This document shows, in pieces, positions 1 to 8,454 of a DNA stretch of 64,000 nt. The notes beneath the pieces are model-generated. The model had not been told where the DNA came from and did not search any database. It saw only the letters and a list, made by a program, of their open reading frames with translations. The stretch is from positions 1 to 64,000 of the forward strand of contig JAPHTP010000021.1 of the NCBI GenBank assembly GCA_026196875.1, in the 5' to 3' direction. The translations under genes and the position numbers were made by a program. Positions within the stretch are counted from its first letter, which is position 1; each line of letters begins with the position of its first letter. This DNA is from Kangiellaceae bacterium (GTDB lineage Bacteria; Pseudomonadota; Gammaproteobacteria; Enterobacterales; Kangiellaceae).

Positions 1-491
1 CAATCGGCTCTATCTCAGGTTATATTTCCGGAGCTAGCAGTGGCCCTTACAGCATGAGTAAATTTGCGGTGGAAGCCTATACTGAGGCTTTAGCGATGGA
101 TTTACAAGGTAGCGACGTAAAAGTGAGTGTTATTGAGCCGGGTTCTTATCGTTCTAAAATCCGAGAAAAAGTAACCATGCATTTGATGACGGGCAAATAC
201 GAAACCAGCAAAAACTTAACTGAGGAACAAAAGAAAAGACTTGAGCAATCCAATCAACGAAATGCACAACTTAAAGAACCGGATGAAGTATCCCAAGCTG
301 TTTTAAAATTCTTAAGCGCCGATAAACCTAAACTCCGATATATGGTTGTTCCAGATAAGCAACAAGCTGAAGTAACTATCAAAACTACTTTAAGTAGAGT
401 CGTTCAACTCAATGCTGATCAGCCGTACGAGTATACTCGTGATGAATTAGTGAAAATGCTCGATGAATTACTCGAGAAGCAGAAAGAGTAG
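1..491 (+). CDS. short-chain dehydrogenase/reductase, C-terminal part (5' end outside window)
   Basis: The reading frame is already open at base 3 and ends at a TAG at 489-491, so only the last ~162 residues are here. The visible start contains GSISG, then GPYSMSKFAVEAY: the Tyr-x-x-x-Lys catalytic pair of classical SDR enzymes with the usual upstream Ser. It is followed by SVIEPG, the conserved Pro-Gly turn after the sixth strand. The Rossmann NAD(P)-binding N-terminus (GxxxGxG) lies before the window. The C-terminal part is long and charged, like SDRs acting on lipophilic or retinol-like substrates. Substrate cannot be told. The internal ATG at 54 lies inside the catalytic motif and is not the start. 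Confidence 0.9.
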   Translation, partial: IGSISGYISGASSGPYSMSKFAVEAYTEALAMDLQGSDVKVSVIEPGSYRSKIREKVTMHLMTGKYETSKNLTEEQKKRLEQSNQRNAQLKEPDEVSQAVLKFLSADKPKLRYMVVPDKQQAEVTIKTTLSRVVQLNADQPYEYTRDELVKMLDELLEKQKE

Positions 492-580
492 GTTAGATTG
501 AGCTAGCTATAAATGCACGTTAGGCAAGACGCGTCTTTAAAAAAAGTGGGAAGCCAAGTTTAATTTAAGGGATACAACAA

Positions 581-1534
581 ATGAAGATAATAATTCCATT
601 TCTACTTTCACTTTGCATGGCAATTGCGAATGCCGCGGAAGCAAGCAAAGATCAAAATCATCAAGTCAGTAGTTTAAAGGTTACAACACTTTCAACCATG
701 CTAGCTAGTCGAGGAATCGGTGAGTGGGGATATGCAGCATTAATTGAAGTCGATGGGCGAAAAATCCTATTTGATACTGGCAATCGGCCTCAAACTGTTT
801 TGCAGAATGCTGGCGAGCTAGGGATAGATTTGTCGGATGTGGAAGATGTGATACTCAGCCATAACCATGGCGATCATACCGGAGGATTAGAAAGCTTAAG
901 GAAGTCATTGCGCGAGAAAAATGCAAAGGCACTGACTCAGGTTCATGTAGGCAATGGAATCTTCGAACAACGCGCTAGGCGCGAAAATCAAATGTTGGCG
1001 ATGAAAAACAGACTAGAAAAAGACAAGGTTGTTTTTAATGAATACACCAACGTGCAGGAGATTTTCCCAGGCGTATGGCTAACCGGTAATGTCCCACGAG
1101 TACACCCGGAAAGAAACTGGGGAGGTAATGGAAGGATAATAACGCCAAAGGGAGAAATAGAAGATAATATTCCTGAAGATATGTCATTAGTAATTAATAC
1201 TAAACAAGGATTGGTTTTAATTTCTGGTTGTGGCCACGCGGGAATTATCAATACCATGGAACATGCTGTTAACAAGATACCATCTGATAAAGTTTTTACT
1301 GCAATCGGAGGCTTTCATCTGGTCAGTGCGGATGACAAGCATCTTGAATGGACTGCGAACAAACTCAAGTCTTTTGGGTTGAAAAACTTGATGGGCGCTC
1401 ATTGCACCGGGATTAATTCGCTTTATACTTTACGCCGCTTGTTAAACTCTGATAGAAGAAGTGTCGTTGTAGGGACTGTTGGAGATAAATTTAGTCTCGA
1501 GAATGGGGTTGAAGCTGGTTTTATTGCCAGATGA
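581..1534 (+). CDS. exported metallo-beta-lactamase-fold hydrolase
   Basis: 317 residues. Residues 1-18 look like a Sec signal peptide ending near NAA, so the enzyme is probably periplasmic. The metal-binding motif HNHGDH is at residues 94-99 followed by TGG. Downstream are a GNxP segment, SGCGHAGI (fourth His ligand region) and GGFHL near the C-terminus. This pattern is that of the COG1237 branch (Mj0301-like, often annotated as a dihydropterin ribofuranosyl-aminobenzene phosphate synthase), where HxHxDHTGG is typical. The annotated reaction of that branch should not be transferred: a signal peptide argues against folate-type synthesis in the cytoplasm. A ribosome site AAGGGA precedes the ATG. 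Confidence 0.85.
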   Translation: MKIIIPFLLSLCMAIANAAEASKDQNHQVSSLKVTTLSTMLASRGIGEWGYAALIEVDGRKILFDTGNRPQTVLQNAGELGIDLSDVEDVILSHNHGDHTGGLESLRKSLREKNAKALTQVHVGNGIFEQRARRENQMLAMKNRLEKDKVVFNEYTNVQEIFPGVWLTGNVPRVHPERNWGGNGRIITPKGEIEDNIPEDMSLVINTKQGLVLISGCGHAGIINTMEHAVNKIPSDKVFTAIGGFHLVSADDKHLEWTANKLKSFGLKNLMGAHCTGINSLYTLRRLLNSDRRSVVVGTVGDKFSLENGVEAGFIAR

Positions 1535-2075
1535 TAAACATTATATAGCTCAGACAGTCAGTTAAAGTCTGAGCTACTAAATCTTGAAAAATCTCAATTA
1601 CCTGAGCTAGCCGAACGAATTATCATGCTGGTTTTCTTTTTACTTTAGTTTCTCAGTTGTTTTTTATCTCGTGATGTTTGTTACGTTTTTGTATTAGTTT
1701 GTTATTTTGGGAGAACTCTCACAAACACATCAAAAGATTGAGAAAAACTCAGCATGAAGTATTTCTGCGTTAGGCTAGATGGTTCGCGGTATAGCGTGAT
1801 CATCTAATCACTAATTATCTATCAATGCAATATTTAAAGTGTTGATCCTACCATATGATTTTCATTTAATTGAGAGAGATGAAAGCACAATATTCATCTT
1901 TTTTATTAGATGAGCGAAGAAAAAATAATGACGCAATAAAATCTGCAGTTCGACGAATCTAATTTCAATTACAAAAATGAGGGGAGTAGCGGAGCTCGAT
2001 TGTTTAATTCAAATACTCAAAGTTACTTCATTAATTATAACTGAATTTCGATCCAACGAACTGGAAATTAATACA
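1535..2075. other. intergenic region, 541 bp
   Basis: No convincing gene. It opens with a strong hairpin at 1546-1576. The rest is AT-rich and carries the promoter region of the carbonic anhydrase gene. An in-frame upstream ATG at 1977 would extend that enzyme by 33 residues without adding a signal peptide, so I treat it as leader. Confidence 0.5.
1546..1576 (+). terminator. hairpin after the hydrolase gene
   Basis: Perfect 10-bp stem TAGCTCAGAC (1546-1555) pairing with GTCTGAGCTA (1567-1576) and an 11-nt loop, 12 bases after the stop codon. There is no clear U-run, so intrinsic termination is uncertain; it could also protect the mRNA 3' end. Confidence 0.45.
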
Positions 2076-2852
2076 ATGAAACATTCAAAAAAAAGTATAG
2101 CAAAAATCACCGCATCTATTTTTCTCTCTTGCCTAATTACAGGTGCTCATGCTGGAACCGGGAGTGAGTGGAGTTACTCTGGTGACAATGGACCAGAATA
2201 TTGGGGAGATCTCTCGCCTGAATACGCTAAGTGCAAAAATGGAATGGAGCAATCTCCAATCAATCTGTCAGAAGCAACTATATTTGACGACGCTAAATCG
2301 CTTAAATCCAAGTTTGATGATGTACCGCTATCGGTCATTAATAACGGTCATACTATACAGGTTAACGTTGACAATGGGAGTTTTACAAAAACAGAAAGAG
2401 GCAAGCAAAGACTATTACAGTTCCACTTTCACTCATTGAGCGAGCACACACTTGACGGAAAGTCCTTTCCTTTAGAAGTTCACTTTGTTCATATTGATGA
2501 CGCGGGTATGTTATCTGTGCTAGGTGTATTTTTTAAGCTTGGTGAAGAAAACGATACGCTTAAGGCAATCCTTGATATTGCGCCAAATCACAAAGGAGTC
2601 GCAACAGCTGATGGAAAGATGCTTGATCCTAATCGTGTGATGGGTTCCAAGAAAACTGAAGAGTACTACCGAGTTCAAGGTTCATTAACAACGCCGCCTT
2701 GTTCAGAAGGCGTAAATTGGTATATTTCTAGTGACATGCAAGAGCTGTCTCAGGCACAGTTCGATAGATTTCAGCTTTTATTTAAAGGAGGAAATGCCCG
2801 ACCTGTCCAGCCTATTAACCAAAGAGTATTAAAACTTAACTCTAGTGATTAA
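2076..2852 (+). CDS. alpha-class carbonic anhydrase, periplasmic
   Basis: 258 residues from the ATG at 2076, which gives a classical signal peptide cut after GAHA (residue 26). Catalyses CO2 + H2O to bicarbonate and a proton. The family hallmarks are all present: QSPINL at 59-64, the zinc ligands in QFHFHS (His117, His119) and LEVHFVH (His136), SEH after the second ligand, and TTPPCSEGVNW, the substrate-pocket loop with the conserved Thr and the Cys that pairs with Cys53. Length is normal for bacterial alpha enzymes. A further in-frame ATG at 1977 exists but would bury the signal peptide. The gene stands alone; periplasmic alpha enzymes usually help CO2/bicarbonate uptake or pH balance. Confidence 0.95.
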   Translation: MKHSKKSIAKITASIFLSCLITGAHAGTGSEWSYSGDNGPEYWGDLSPEYAKCKNGMEQSPINLSEATIFDDAKSLKSKFDDVPLSVINNGHTIQVNVDNGSFTKTERGKQRLLQFHFHSLSEHTLDGKSFPLEVHFVHIDDAGMLSVLGVFFKLGEENDTLKAILDIAPNHKGVATADGKMLDPNRVMGSKKTEEYYRVQGSLTTPPCSEGVNWYISSDMQELSQAQFDRFQLLFKGGNARPVQPINQRVLKLNSSD

Positions 2853-3067
2853 AACGCTACCAGATTCGATATTTTGGGGCTACTAATATTTAGCAATCGA
2901 CATTAGCGTAACCGCTTGAAGCTGACGCTGAATCTGAAGGGTAGAATTAGACGGTGGGCTCCAATCATGAATTTATTCTCCAGCAAGAAGGACAGATTGA
3001 AGCTCCCCTAGTTTAACAGACACAACTAATATTGAGTTTACTCAATGGTGAGTGGTATCGGAGTTAA

Positions 3068-3418
3068 TTAATTTGTATCGACCGCCCAAATGTTGTGCTT
3101 TTTGTGCTCTCCAGTGATTGGAGTCCAAGTCTCCCGTTTTTTCGAGGAGTAAAAGAAGAATCGTTTTTCCGGGATCAGTATTGGTAAAGGTTCCATTTGA
3201 CGCGTTCCGCACCGCCAAACTTGTGTCGCTCCAGGTATGATAGAAATGGACTTGGGAAGTTTGGCGAGCTTTTCATGAACTCTATATTGAGTTCTTTCAA
3301 TGGCCATTGTGACCTCTCGCTGACTCATAATATTTTTAAATTCAAAAGGAATATACTCTGCGGCATGTAGGTCCGAAAGTGGCATGAGTAATATGTAGGT
3401 GAGAGGAAGAAGTTTCAT
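3068..3418 (-). CDS. small exported protein of unknown function
   Basis: 116 residues. The first 20 residues are hydrophobic with a leucine-rich core ending in LHAAE, consistent with a Sec signal peptide. The mature part is basic, with one Cys (WRCGTRQ) and many Lys/Arg and aromatic residues. I recognise no domain. The ribosome site is poor and it is the only gene on this strand between two plus-strand genes, so it could be a false call, but the signal peptide and absence of a better frame favour a real gene. Confidence 0.5.
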   Translation of the reverse strand: MKLLPLTYILLMPLSDLHAAEYIPFEFKNIMSQREVTMAIERTQYRVHEKLAKLPKSISIIPGATQVWRCGTRQMEPLPILIPEKRFFFYSSKKRETWTPITGEHKKHNIWAVDTN

Positions 3419-3589
3419 ATAGAAATTTCTATATTTTGTTTACCAGCTTAAAACAGCAAAATTGGAAGATAAGGGTTAGATCATGAAAAGTGTCTTAGTC
3501 AATAGAGGTTGGATTAATTGATTTCAAACCAATACTTTCTTATGATGAACAGTCAGTAACCAAATACTCGAATTAAACACTCAATTCTC

Positions 3590-3910
3590 ATGAAAGAACC
3601 CCGAGAGCCTTATTTCAGTGTTGGCGAAGTCGCCATACTTCAACCACCTCATCCTTCGGCTAAACATCTAAGGGGAGTAGAAACCACTATATTGGATATA
3701 TTTTGGAGTGAAGCAGGCGAAGATGCGATGGGGAGTAGTTCTTCCAAATGGACTTACCTAACTGATGTTCCGGCGCCACCGCCAACTGACCTTCCTGAAG
3801 ATCAGCATGGTGAATGGCTTTGGTGTGAATATGATTTACGGAAAAAACACCAGCCTGGCGAGTCATTCGAGTTTATAATGGAAAGACTGTCTTCTGTAGC
3901 CGTGGAATGA
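3590..3910 (+). CDS. small conserved-type cytosolic protein, function unknown
   Basis: 106 residues, acidic, no signal peptide. It begins with FSVGEVAIL and ends with LRKKHQPGESFEFIMERL. A C-terminal pattern of the kind LRKKHxPGxxSFxxLMxxL recurs in short uncharacterised bacterial proteins, often beside phage or toxin-like genes; that is from memory and no function is known. The central PAPPPTDLPEDQHGEW segment looks like a linker before the C-terminal helix. The ribosome site is weak. It converges with the large cytochrome gene. Confidence 0.6.
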   Translation: MKEPREPYFSVGEVAILQPPHPSAKHLRGVETTILDIFWSEAGEDAMGSSSSKWTYLTDVPAPPPTDLPEDQHGEWLWCEYDLRKKHQPGESFEFIMERLSSVAVE

Positions 3911-3957
3911 TAAAGCTATATTCTCTGACATCTCCCTAGAAATAAAAACGAATTAAT

Positions 3958-6900
3958 TTACTTCGGTACTTTCTTTGAATCTGACGTCAATTTAAACTTC
4001 CAGTTTTTCATTGGTGTATCATCAAGATTCAAATGGCTCGCTAAATAAAACAGTCTCTGAGTCGCTTCACCTTTTGGGGCTAACGAAAATCGTTGTTTAA
4101 ACCAGTAAGGCGGGACTGCTTGAAAGTAAATGGTTGCTTGAACCGTAAGATTATCACCGGCATAACCGGCAGGTAGTTTTACATCATATATGATTTGATC
4201 TTGTCCTTTAAAATCCGGGCCTACATCCCGATAATCCGGATCATCACCAACGTGTTCGGGATCAGTTGCTTGCATAAATTGATAGATAACTTCCCCTTGC
4301 GGTTTAAAAAAGCTCGATTCCCGCCATCCTTTGGGAAGCAGTCGATTGTCTTTAATATGATGCACCCGATGGATAAAACTAGTGGTGAAATTAAAATCCT
4401 TATCCTGAACAAGTTCTTCATAGATCTGCACTTGCTTGTCACTGTTAATTACCTGATGGTGTTTTTGGTATTGATCTTTACTGGGAAGAAACTCAGTGAC
4501 CAATGGCATCCCCCGGTTGTCCACAATCACACCCGCTTCGTTGGTTTGGCCCGAACCCCAAATAACCTCATCACCATCTTTAATTAACAGTTCGATAAAG
4601 CCCCGCCGAAATGCCACGCCGCTCGGAAAACGATGACCGGTTTTATTTTTTATCGTCACTCTGGATTTGACTCGGTTGTTAGCAAAACTCAGTACTTTGA
4701 CATCAACGTCCACCGTTTCTTTAGCCGCTTGTATTGCCATGCTCTCCAAAGCCAGATCTACACCCTGGTGGCTGGCAGAGGTCATGTAGCTGGTTTTGGG
4801 TACACCGAGAATTGAATCAAATTGCTTAAACATTTCGAGCAAGAAGCCATTTAGCCCTACATGAGTATGCCGCTTATAACCGGGAACGAGGGGAACATTG
4901 GTTTCATCATTAGGTAAACTATGATCCGCATCGGGATAGAAGCTATCTTCAATTGTTGCTATTTGGGAAACCAGATTATCGATTTTGATTTTTCCATCAA
5001 GCGTTTCAAAACTGCTTTTCATATGACAATCCTGGCAACTTTGAAAATTTTCTTCGGATGCAAAAGTGCTGTTTTGCCATTCGAGGAAAGTTGCTTGCTC
5101 GATTGAATGATTATATTCTTTAAATGCGGGATTGGTCTCGGCTTGATTAAGCACCGGATATTCTGCTTTTTCTGCACCGATATTCGGCAGGTTAATCGTA
5201 TGGCAGGTACCGCATAGTTGAGAGTTTTGCATGAACTCGCTCTTTTCCGGAGTCAAATCGAGCGCGTGCTGCATTGGTTTTTTAATTACGTCTAACGGCC
5301 CGTTGATCACATCATTGTCAGTGATTTCAAATCGACCTGTATTATTATGGAACAACATGTAAGCGAGCTCTTTGGGTGTTTTTGAATTTACCCAATTCGG
5401 CTCCGCTGGATTCCAGTTTTTTACTTGCTCTTCGCTGGGTTCCGCAATGCGATGACAAACCATACAACTTATACCTTCACGCGCTAATTCACCATATTTA
5501 TGATAGCGCTTTGATGCTTCGGTTTGTGGTTGTTCGCTACTGAGCTGTTCAATCATATAAAAATAGTCGACGTTCATATTTGGGTTGAGTTGCTTGTCCG
5601 CTTTCGCATCCGTAGCGAGCTCTCTTTGTCCCATGGCACCATGACAACTTAAACAAGTATTTGTCACTGCTTGCTGATTATCCTTTAAGCTGCCAATCAT
5701 GCCGGAGTGGGGCGATTTTGCGTTCTGTTCCAGGATCGCCATTTCGCTTTCCAACTGCGCATGAAAAATAGGATCTCGCCCAGCTAATCCCATTGGTGAC
5801 CATCGCCACTCTCCATATTCCGATATATCGTAACCATCGCCATATTCAGGTCCGGTTTTTATAAACATAGTGACCGGATAATTGTCGCCGGCCAGTCCAC
5901 CGTGGCAGCCGATACAGTTATCAGAAGTAATAAACTCTTGCGGTTCGCCCGACTTTTGAACCACGTGATCTAACCACTGTTGAGGAAAGCGTTTTACTTT
6001 TGAAACGGGGACAGGTTTTATTTCTCTAAAAGTATTAAGAAAAGTGGTATTGATATAATCTGCAGGTTTTTGCTTAGTAGTTGCTTTTTTATCTTCCCCA
6101 TGTTCAGAGCGGGAAATTTCCTGAGTCATATTCTTTTTGTGGGTTTGAACCGACCAGGGTAATTGCTCATTAGGTAAAATAAACTGAGTAGGAAGTAAGT
6201 TTTTTTTCTTCAGGATATTGATTGGATAAGAGTCGAAATAACTATCGGTTCGCCAGGATGTATCAGAAAGAAAGCGCAACGGATCTTCATCAGGTAAAAA
6301 TCCTTTGATGTTTCTCAAGCTCGAAAAAGTCATTTCGCTTTCTGCTGAAGCGTGACAACGAATACATGGCAAAGCAAAACCAGAATAACGTAATTGTGAG
6401 TTTCGAGCATCGCCATTTTTCAAAGTATCTAGTTGTGCCGCAATGGATTGTTCAATGGTCTGATTCTCCGCCGGTGCTGAAACACTTCCCCAAAACCAAC
6501 CGTCGCTCGATGCCTTTGCGTTTTTAACCATCACTGTCCAGTCAGAGATAAGCTGCGGTCTTAACTTTTCATATTCAGCGGGTGACATTGTCCGCGCCAA
6601 TTCATTGTAAATTGCCGCCGGCGGCTTATACATTTCTTTAATGATCATTGCGCCGTCAGGGAGTTCACCTTCTCGGTTATTAATAAGCCATTGAATGACC
6701 TCGGGCGAGTAGTAGATGTGCACCGCCGGATGTGTTCCGTAATATTGACCGTTTAAAAATGGTCCGGTATCTCTTACTTCTTTATCGCCTAACCAGCCTA
6801 AGTCAACGTATTGTCTGGTGATGATCCAGCGGTATAATTTTTCCTCGTAGTCAGCTAAAGGGAGTGTTCCGGGTAAAGGTAATGAAGCGGGTTTTCCAGA

Positions 6901-7023
6901 ATCTACCGCGGGCGAACTTTTGGAAGCTAGTTTGCAGCCGGATAACAGCAGAATGGATAATACAAGAACAGATAAAAATATAACGACTGAATTACTGAAT
7001 CTAGTTAAAGTGTGCATGGCCAA
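3958..7023 (-). CDS. hexaheme c-type cytochrome lipoprotein, 1021 residues
   Basis: The N-terminus has a lipoprotein signal with lipobox LSGC (Cys30), so it is probably anchored to a membrane face. Six CxxCH heme-binding motifs are visible: CIRCH 220, CIGCH 370, CLSCH 457, CMVCH 520, CGTCH 604 and CQDCH 663. After the last heme site about 350 residues carry no heme motif; this part (e.g. NKTGHRFPSGVAFRRGF) reads as beta-rich. The protein should carry electrons across the periplasm or to an external acceptor, but no partner reductase, porin or other multiheme gene is adjacent, so donor and acceptor are unknown. Spacing between motifs is irregular (63-150 residues), unlike compact NrfB or decaheme MtrA families. 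Single-gene unit on the minus strand. Confidence 0.85.
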   Translation of the reverse strand: MAMHTLTRFSNSVVIFLSVLVLSILLLSGCKLASKSSPAVDSGKPASLPLPGTLPLADYEEKLYRWIITRQYVDLGWLGDKEVRDTGPFLNGQYYGTHPAVHIYYSPEVIQWLINNREGELPDGAMIIKEMYKPPAAIYNELARTMSPAEYEKLRPQLISDWTVMVKNAKASSDGWFWGSVSAPAENQTIEQSIAAQLDTLKNGDARNSQLRYSGFALPCIRCHASAESEMTFSSLRNIKGFLPDEDPLRFLSDTSWRTDSYFDSYPINILKKKNLLPTQFILPNEQLPWSVQTHKKNMTQEISRSEHGEDKKATTKQKPADYINTTFLNTFREIKPVPVSKVKRFPQQWLDHVVQKSGEPQEFITSDNCIGCHGGLAGDNYPVTMFIKTGPEYGDGYDISEYGEWRWSPMGLAGRDPIFHAQLESEMAILEQNAKSPHSGMIGSLKDNQQAVTNTCLSCHGAMGQRELATDAKADKQLNPNMNVDYFYMIEQLSSEQPQTEASKRYHKYGELAREGISCMVCHRIAEPSEEQVKNWNPAEPNWVNSKTPKELAYMLFHNNTGRFEITDNDVINGPLDVIKKPMQHALDLTPEKSEFMQNSQLCGTCHTINLPNIGAEKAEYPVLNQAETNPAFKEYNHSIEQATFLEWQNSTFASEENFQSCQDCHMKSSFETLDGKIKIDNLVSQIATIEDSFYPDADHSLPNDETNVPLVPGYKRHTHVGLNGFLLEMFKQFDSILGVPKTSYMTSASHQGVDLALESMAIQAAKETVDVDVKVLSFANNRVKSRVTIKNKTGHRFPSGVAFRRGFIELLIKDGDEVIWGSGQTNEAGVIVDNRGMPLVTEFLPSKDQYQKHHQVINSDKQVQIYEELVQDKDFNFTTSFIHRVHHIKDNRLLPKGWRESSFFKPQGEVIYQFMQATDPEHVGDDPDYRDVGPDFKGQDQIIYDVKLPAGYAGDNLTVQATIYFQAVPPYWFKQRFSLAPKGEATQRLFYLASHLNLDDTPMKNWKFKLTSDSKKVPK

Positions 7024-7309
7024 GTCCTTTTGTCGTTAGTTTTTTTGTTAGAGTTTTGTTGGTTTGATCTGAATGCTAATTGAGCTTAATTATAAGATAT
7101 TCGTACATGATATTTGATTTGTTTGGCTTTATATATGTCTTTGAGATTGTAAAAGAGGTGGGAATCTATTTAAGTGTTTCAGGGGCGGGTTGATATCCAT
7201 CTGTAAAAGAACTATATCTACGAAGCGAACTAAGTTACATGCTTAAAATGAAATAAAGCAACCATCAATTCACTTAAATGGCAATAATACTAGTCTTCAG
7301 AAAGAAATT

Positions 7310-7828
7310 TTATGTTTTCATTTCAGTAGTCTCATCTATCCAACGCTCAAATAGTGCGTCTAGTTGATTACAATAGCCCACATGTTTGCCGATATTACCG
7401 CGCTCAACCAATACAAGTACTGCAACAAAACCATTTGCCAAGGCTAGTGAGGCATTTGGTAATCCAGTCAGAGACGAAGATAATAAGTTTGAGAGCGTAA
7501 AGCTTACAGTTACTAAGGTGATAAAAATTATCAAAAATATATTTCTTCCTCGTAATTCCTCCACAAAGAACTTGATGGACATTCTACAGCTTTTTATGTC
7601 TTCTAATTCTAACTCATTTGTTGATATATGGCCGGAAACCCAATCATACACTTTTTCCTGAAACTGTTTTTCTCTGTTTAGGAGGTAGATATATTCGGAA
7701 TCATGATCGAAAATACGTTTGTAAAAGCTAGTGAAAGTCGACCATCTTTTTGCGAAGTGATTTTTTCTTTCTTCCAAATACCCTTCGTATACACTCCGCA
7801 ACATAACTTCACTTCTTTCATTACTCAT
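7310..7828 (-). CDS. small membrane protein with two transmembrane helices
   Basis: 172 residues. A charged N-terminal half (about residues 1-95, with many Lys/Glu/aromatic residues and predicted helices) is followed by two hydrophobic segments around 97-115 and 127-143 and a short polar tail. The topology resembles small SLATT-type or two-helix membrane proteins that sometimes act as effectors in nucleotide-signalling defence systems, but no partner nucleotidyltransferase is present and the resemblance is topological only. A good ribosome site AGGAG lies upstream of the ATG (TAGGAGAAATAATA). Confidence 0.75.
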   Translation of the reverse strand: MSNERSEVMLRSVYEGYLEERKNHFAKRWSTFTSFYKRIFDHDSEYIYLLNREKQFQEKVYDWVSGHISTNELELEDIKSCRMSIKFFVEELRGRNIFLIIFITLVTVSFTLSNLLSSSLTGLPNASLALANGFVAVLVLVERGNIGKHVGYCNQLDALFERWIDETTEMKT

Positions 7829-8454
7829 TATTATTTCTCCTAGAATTTTAATTTTCTGTTGTAGTATAAGGAAACTAGACTAGAAATATTCCAAAAAATC
7901 TAAAAATGTTCCATCTTACAAAGTAGTACCTTTATCATGTTTCGAAGGAAAGACATTAAAAAAGCCCGAAGAAATAGTCATTAGTAATAAGAATTTATCT
8001 GAGTTTTAAATTGAATAGAAAGCTGAAAGCTACCGGTTTCCAGAATGTAGGTGAAAAAAATCAGTCATCAACCGGACTAATTCGAATTCTCTTAATCTTA
8101 AAAGATAACTTATTAAACAGTAAAGTAAACCCGAAACATCTAAAATTCGGACAAGATCGAAGGATAATTGTTTATACGTATAGGGATATTATATTTAATA
8201 CTGGGACTGTTCAGATAAAACATCATTTTAATGGCAGAGCATACTCTTGTGGCTCAAAGAAAAAGAGTAGTCGTTAACCGTTTCGAGCTGTATTAAGTTA
8301 ATGCTCTATTCAGAGTTAATCCTTAGTGGAATGAAATATTCATATGACCTATAGTATTGACTAAAATAACAGCTGACTTTGTAAAGTAATAGGCAGAAAT
8401 GACTATTAAAGCCTCAGCTATATTATCAACGTCTAATCAAAAAGGAGTTTGGAA
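7829..8454. other. intergenic region, 626 bp
   Basis: AT-rich. It separates the two-helix membrane protein from the divergent PilZ protein and must contain both promoters. An 88-codon TTG-started frame at 8011-8277 lacks a ribosome site and a protein-like composition, so I do not call it. No strong hairpin or repeat seen. Confidence 0.4.

Noticed and set aside
1977-2075. Upstream in-frame start of the carbonic anhydrase
   Set aside because: It would add 33 residues before the signal peptide and hide it; the ATG at 2076 gives a normal exported enzyme.
7310-7828. Two-helix membrane protein as part of a nucleotide-signalling defence system
   Set aside because: Only topology supports this; no cyclase, nucleotidyltransferase or other defence gene lies beside it.
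8011-8277. 88-codon plus-strand frame with TTG start
   Set aside because: No ribosome site, Lys/Asn-rich composition as expected for AT-rich non-coding DNA, and it lies in a promoter region.
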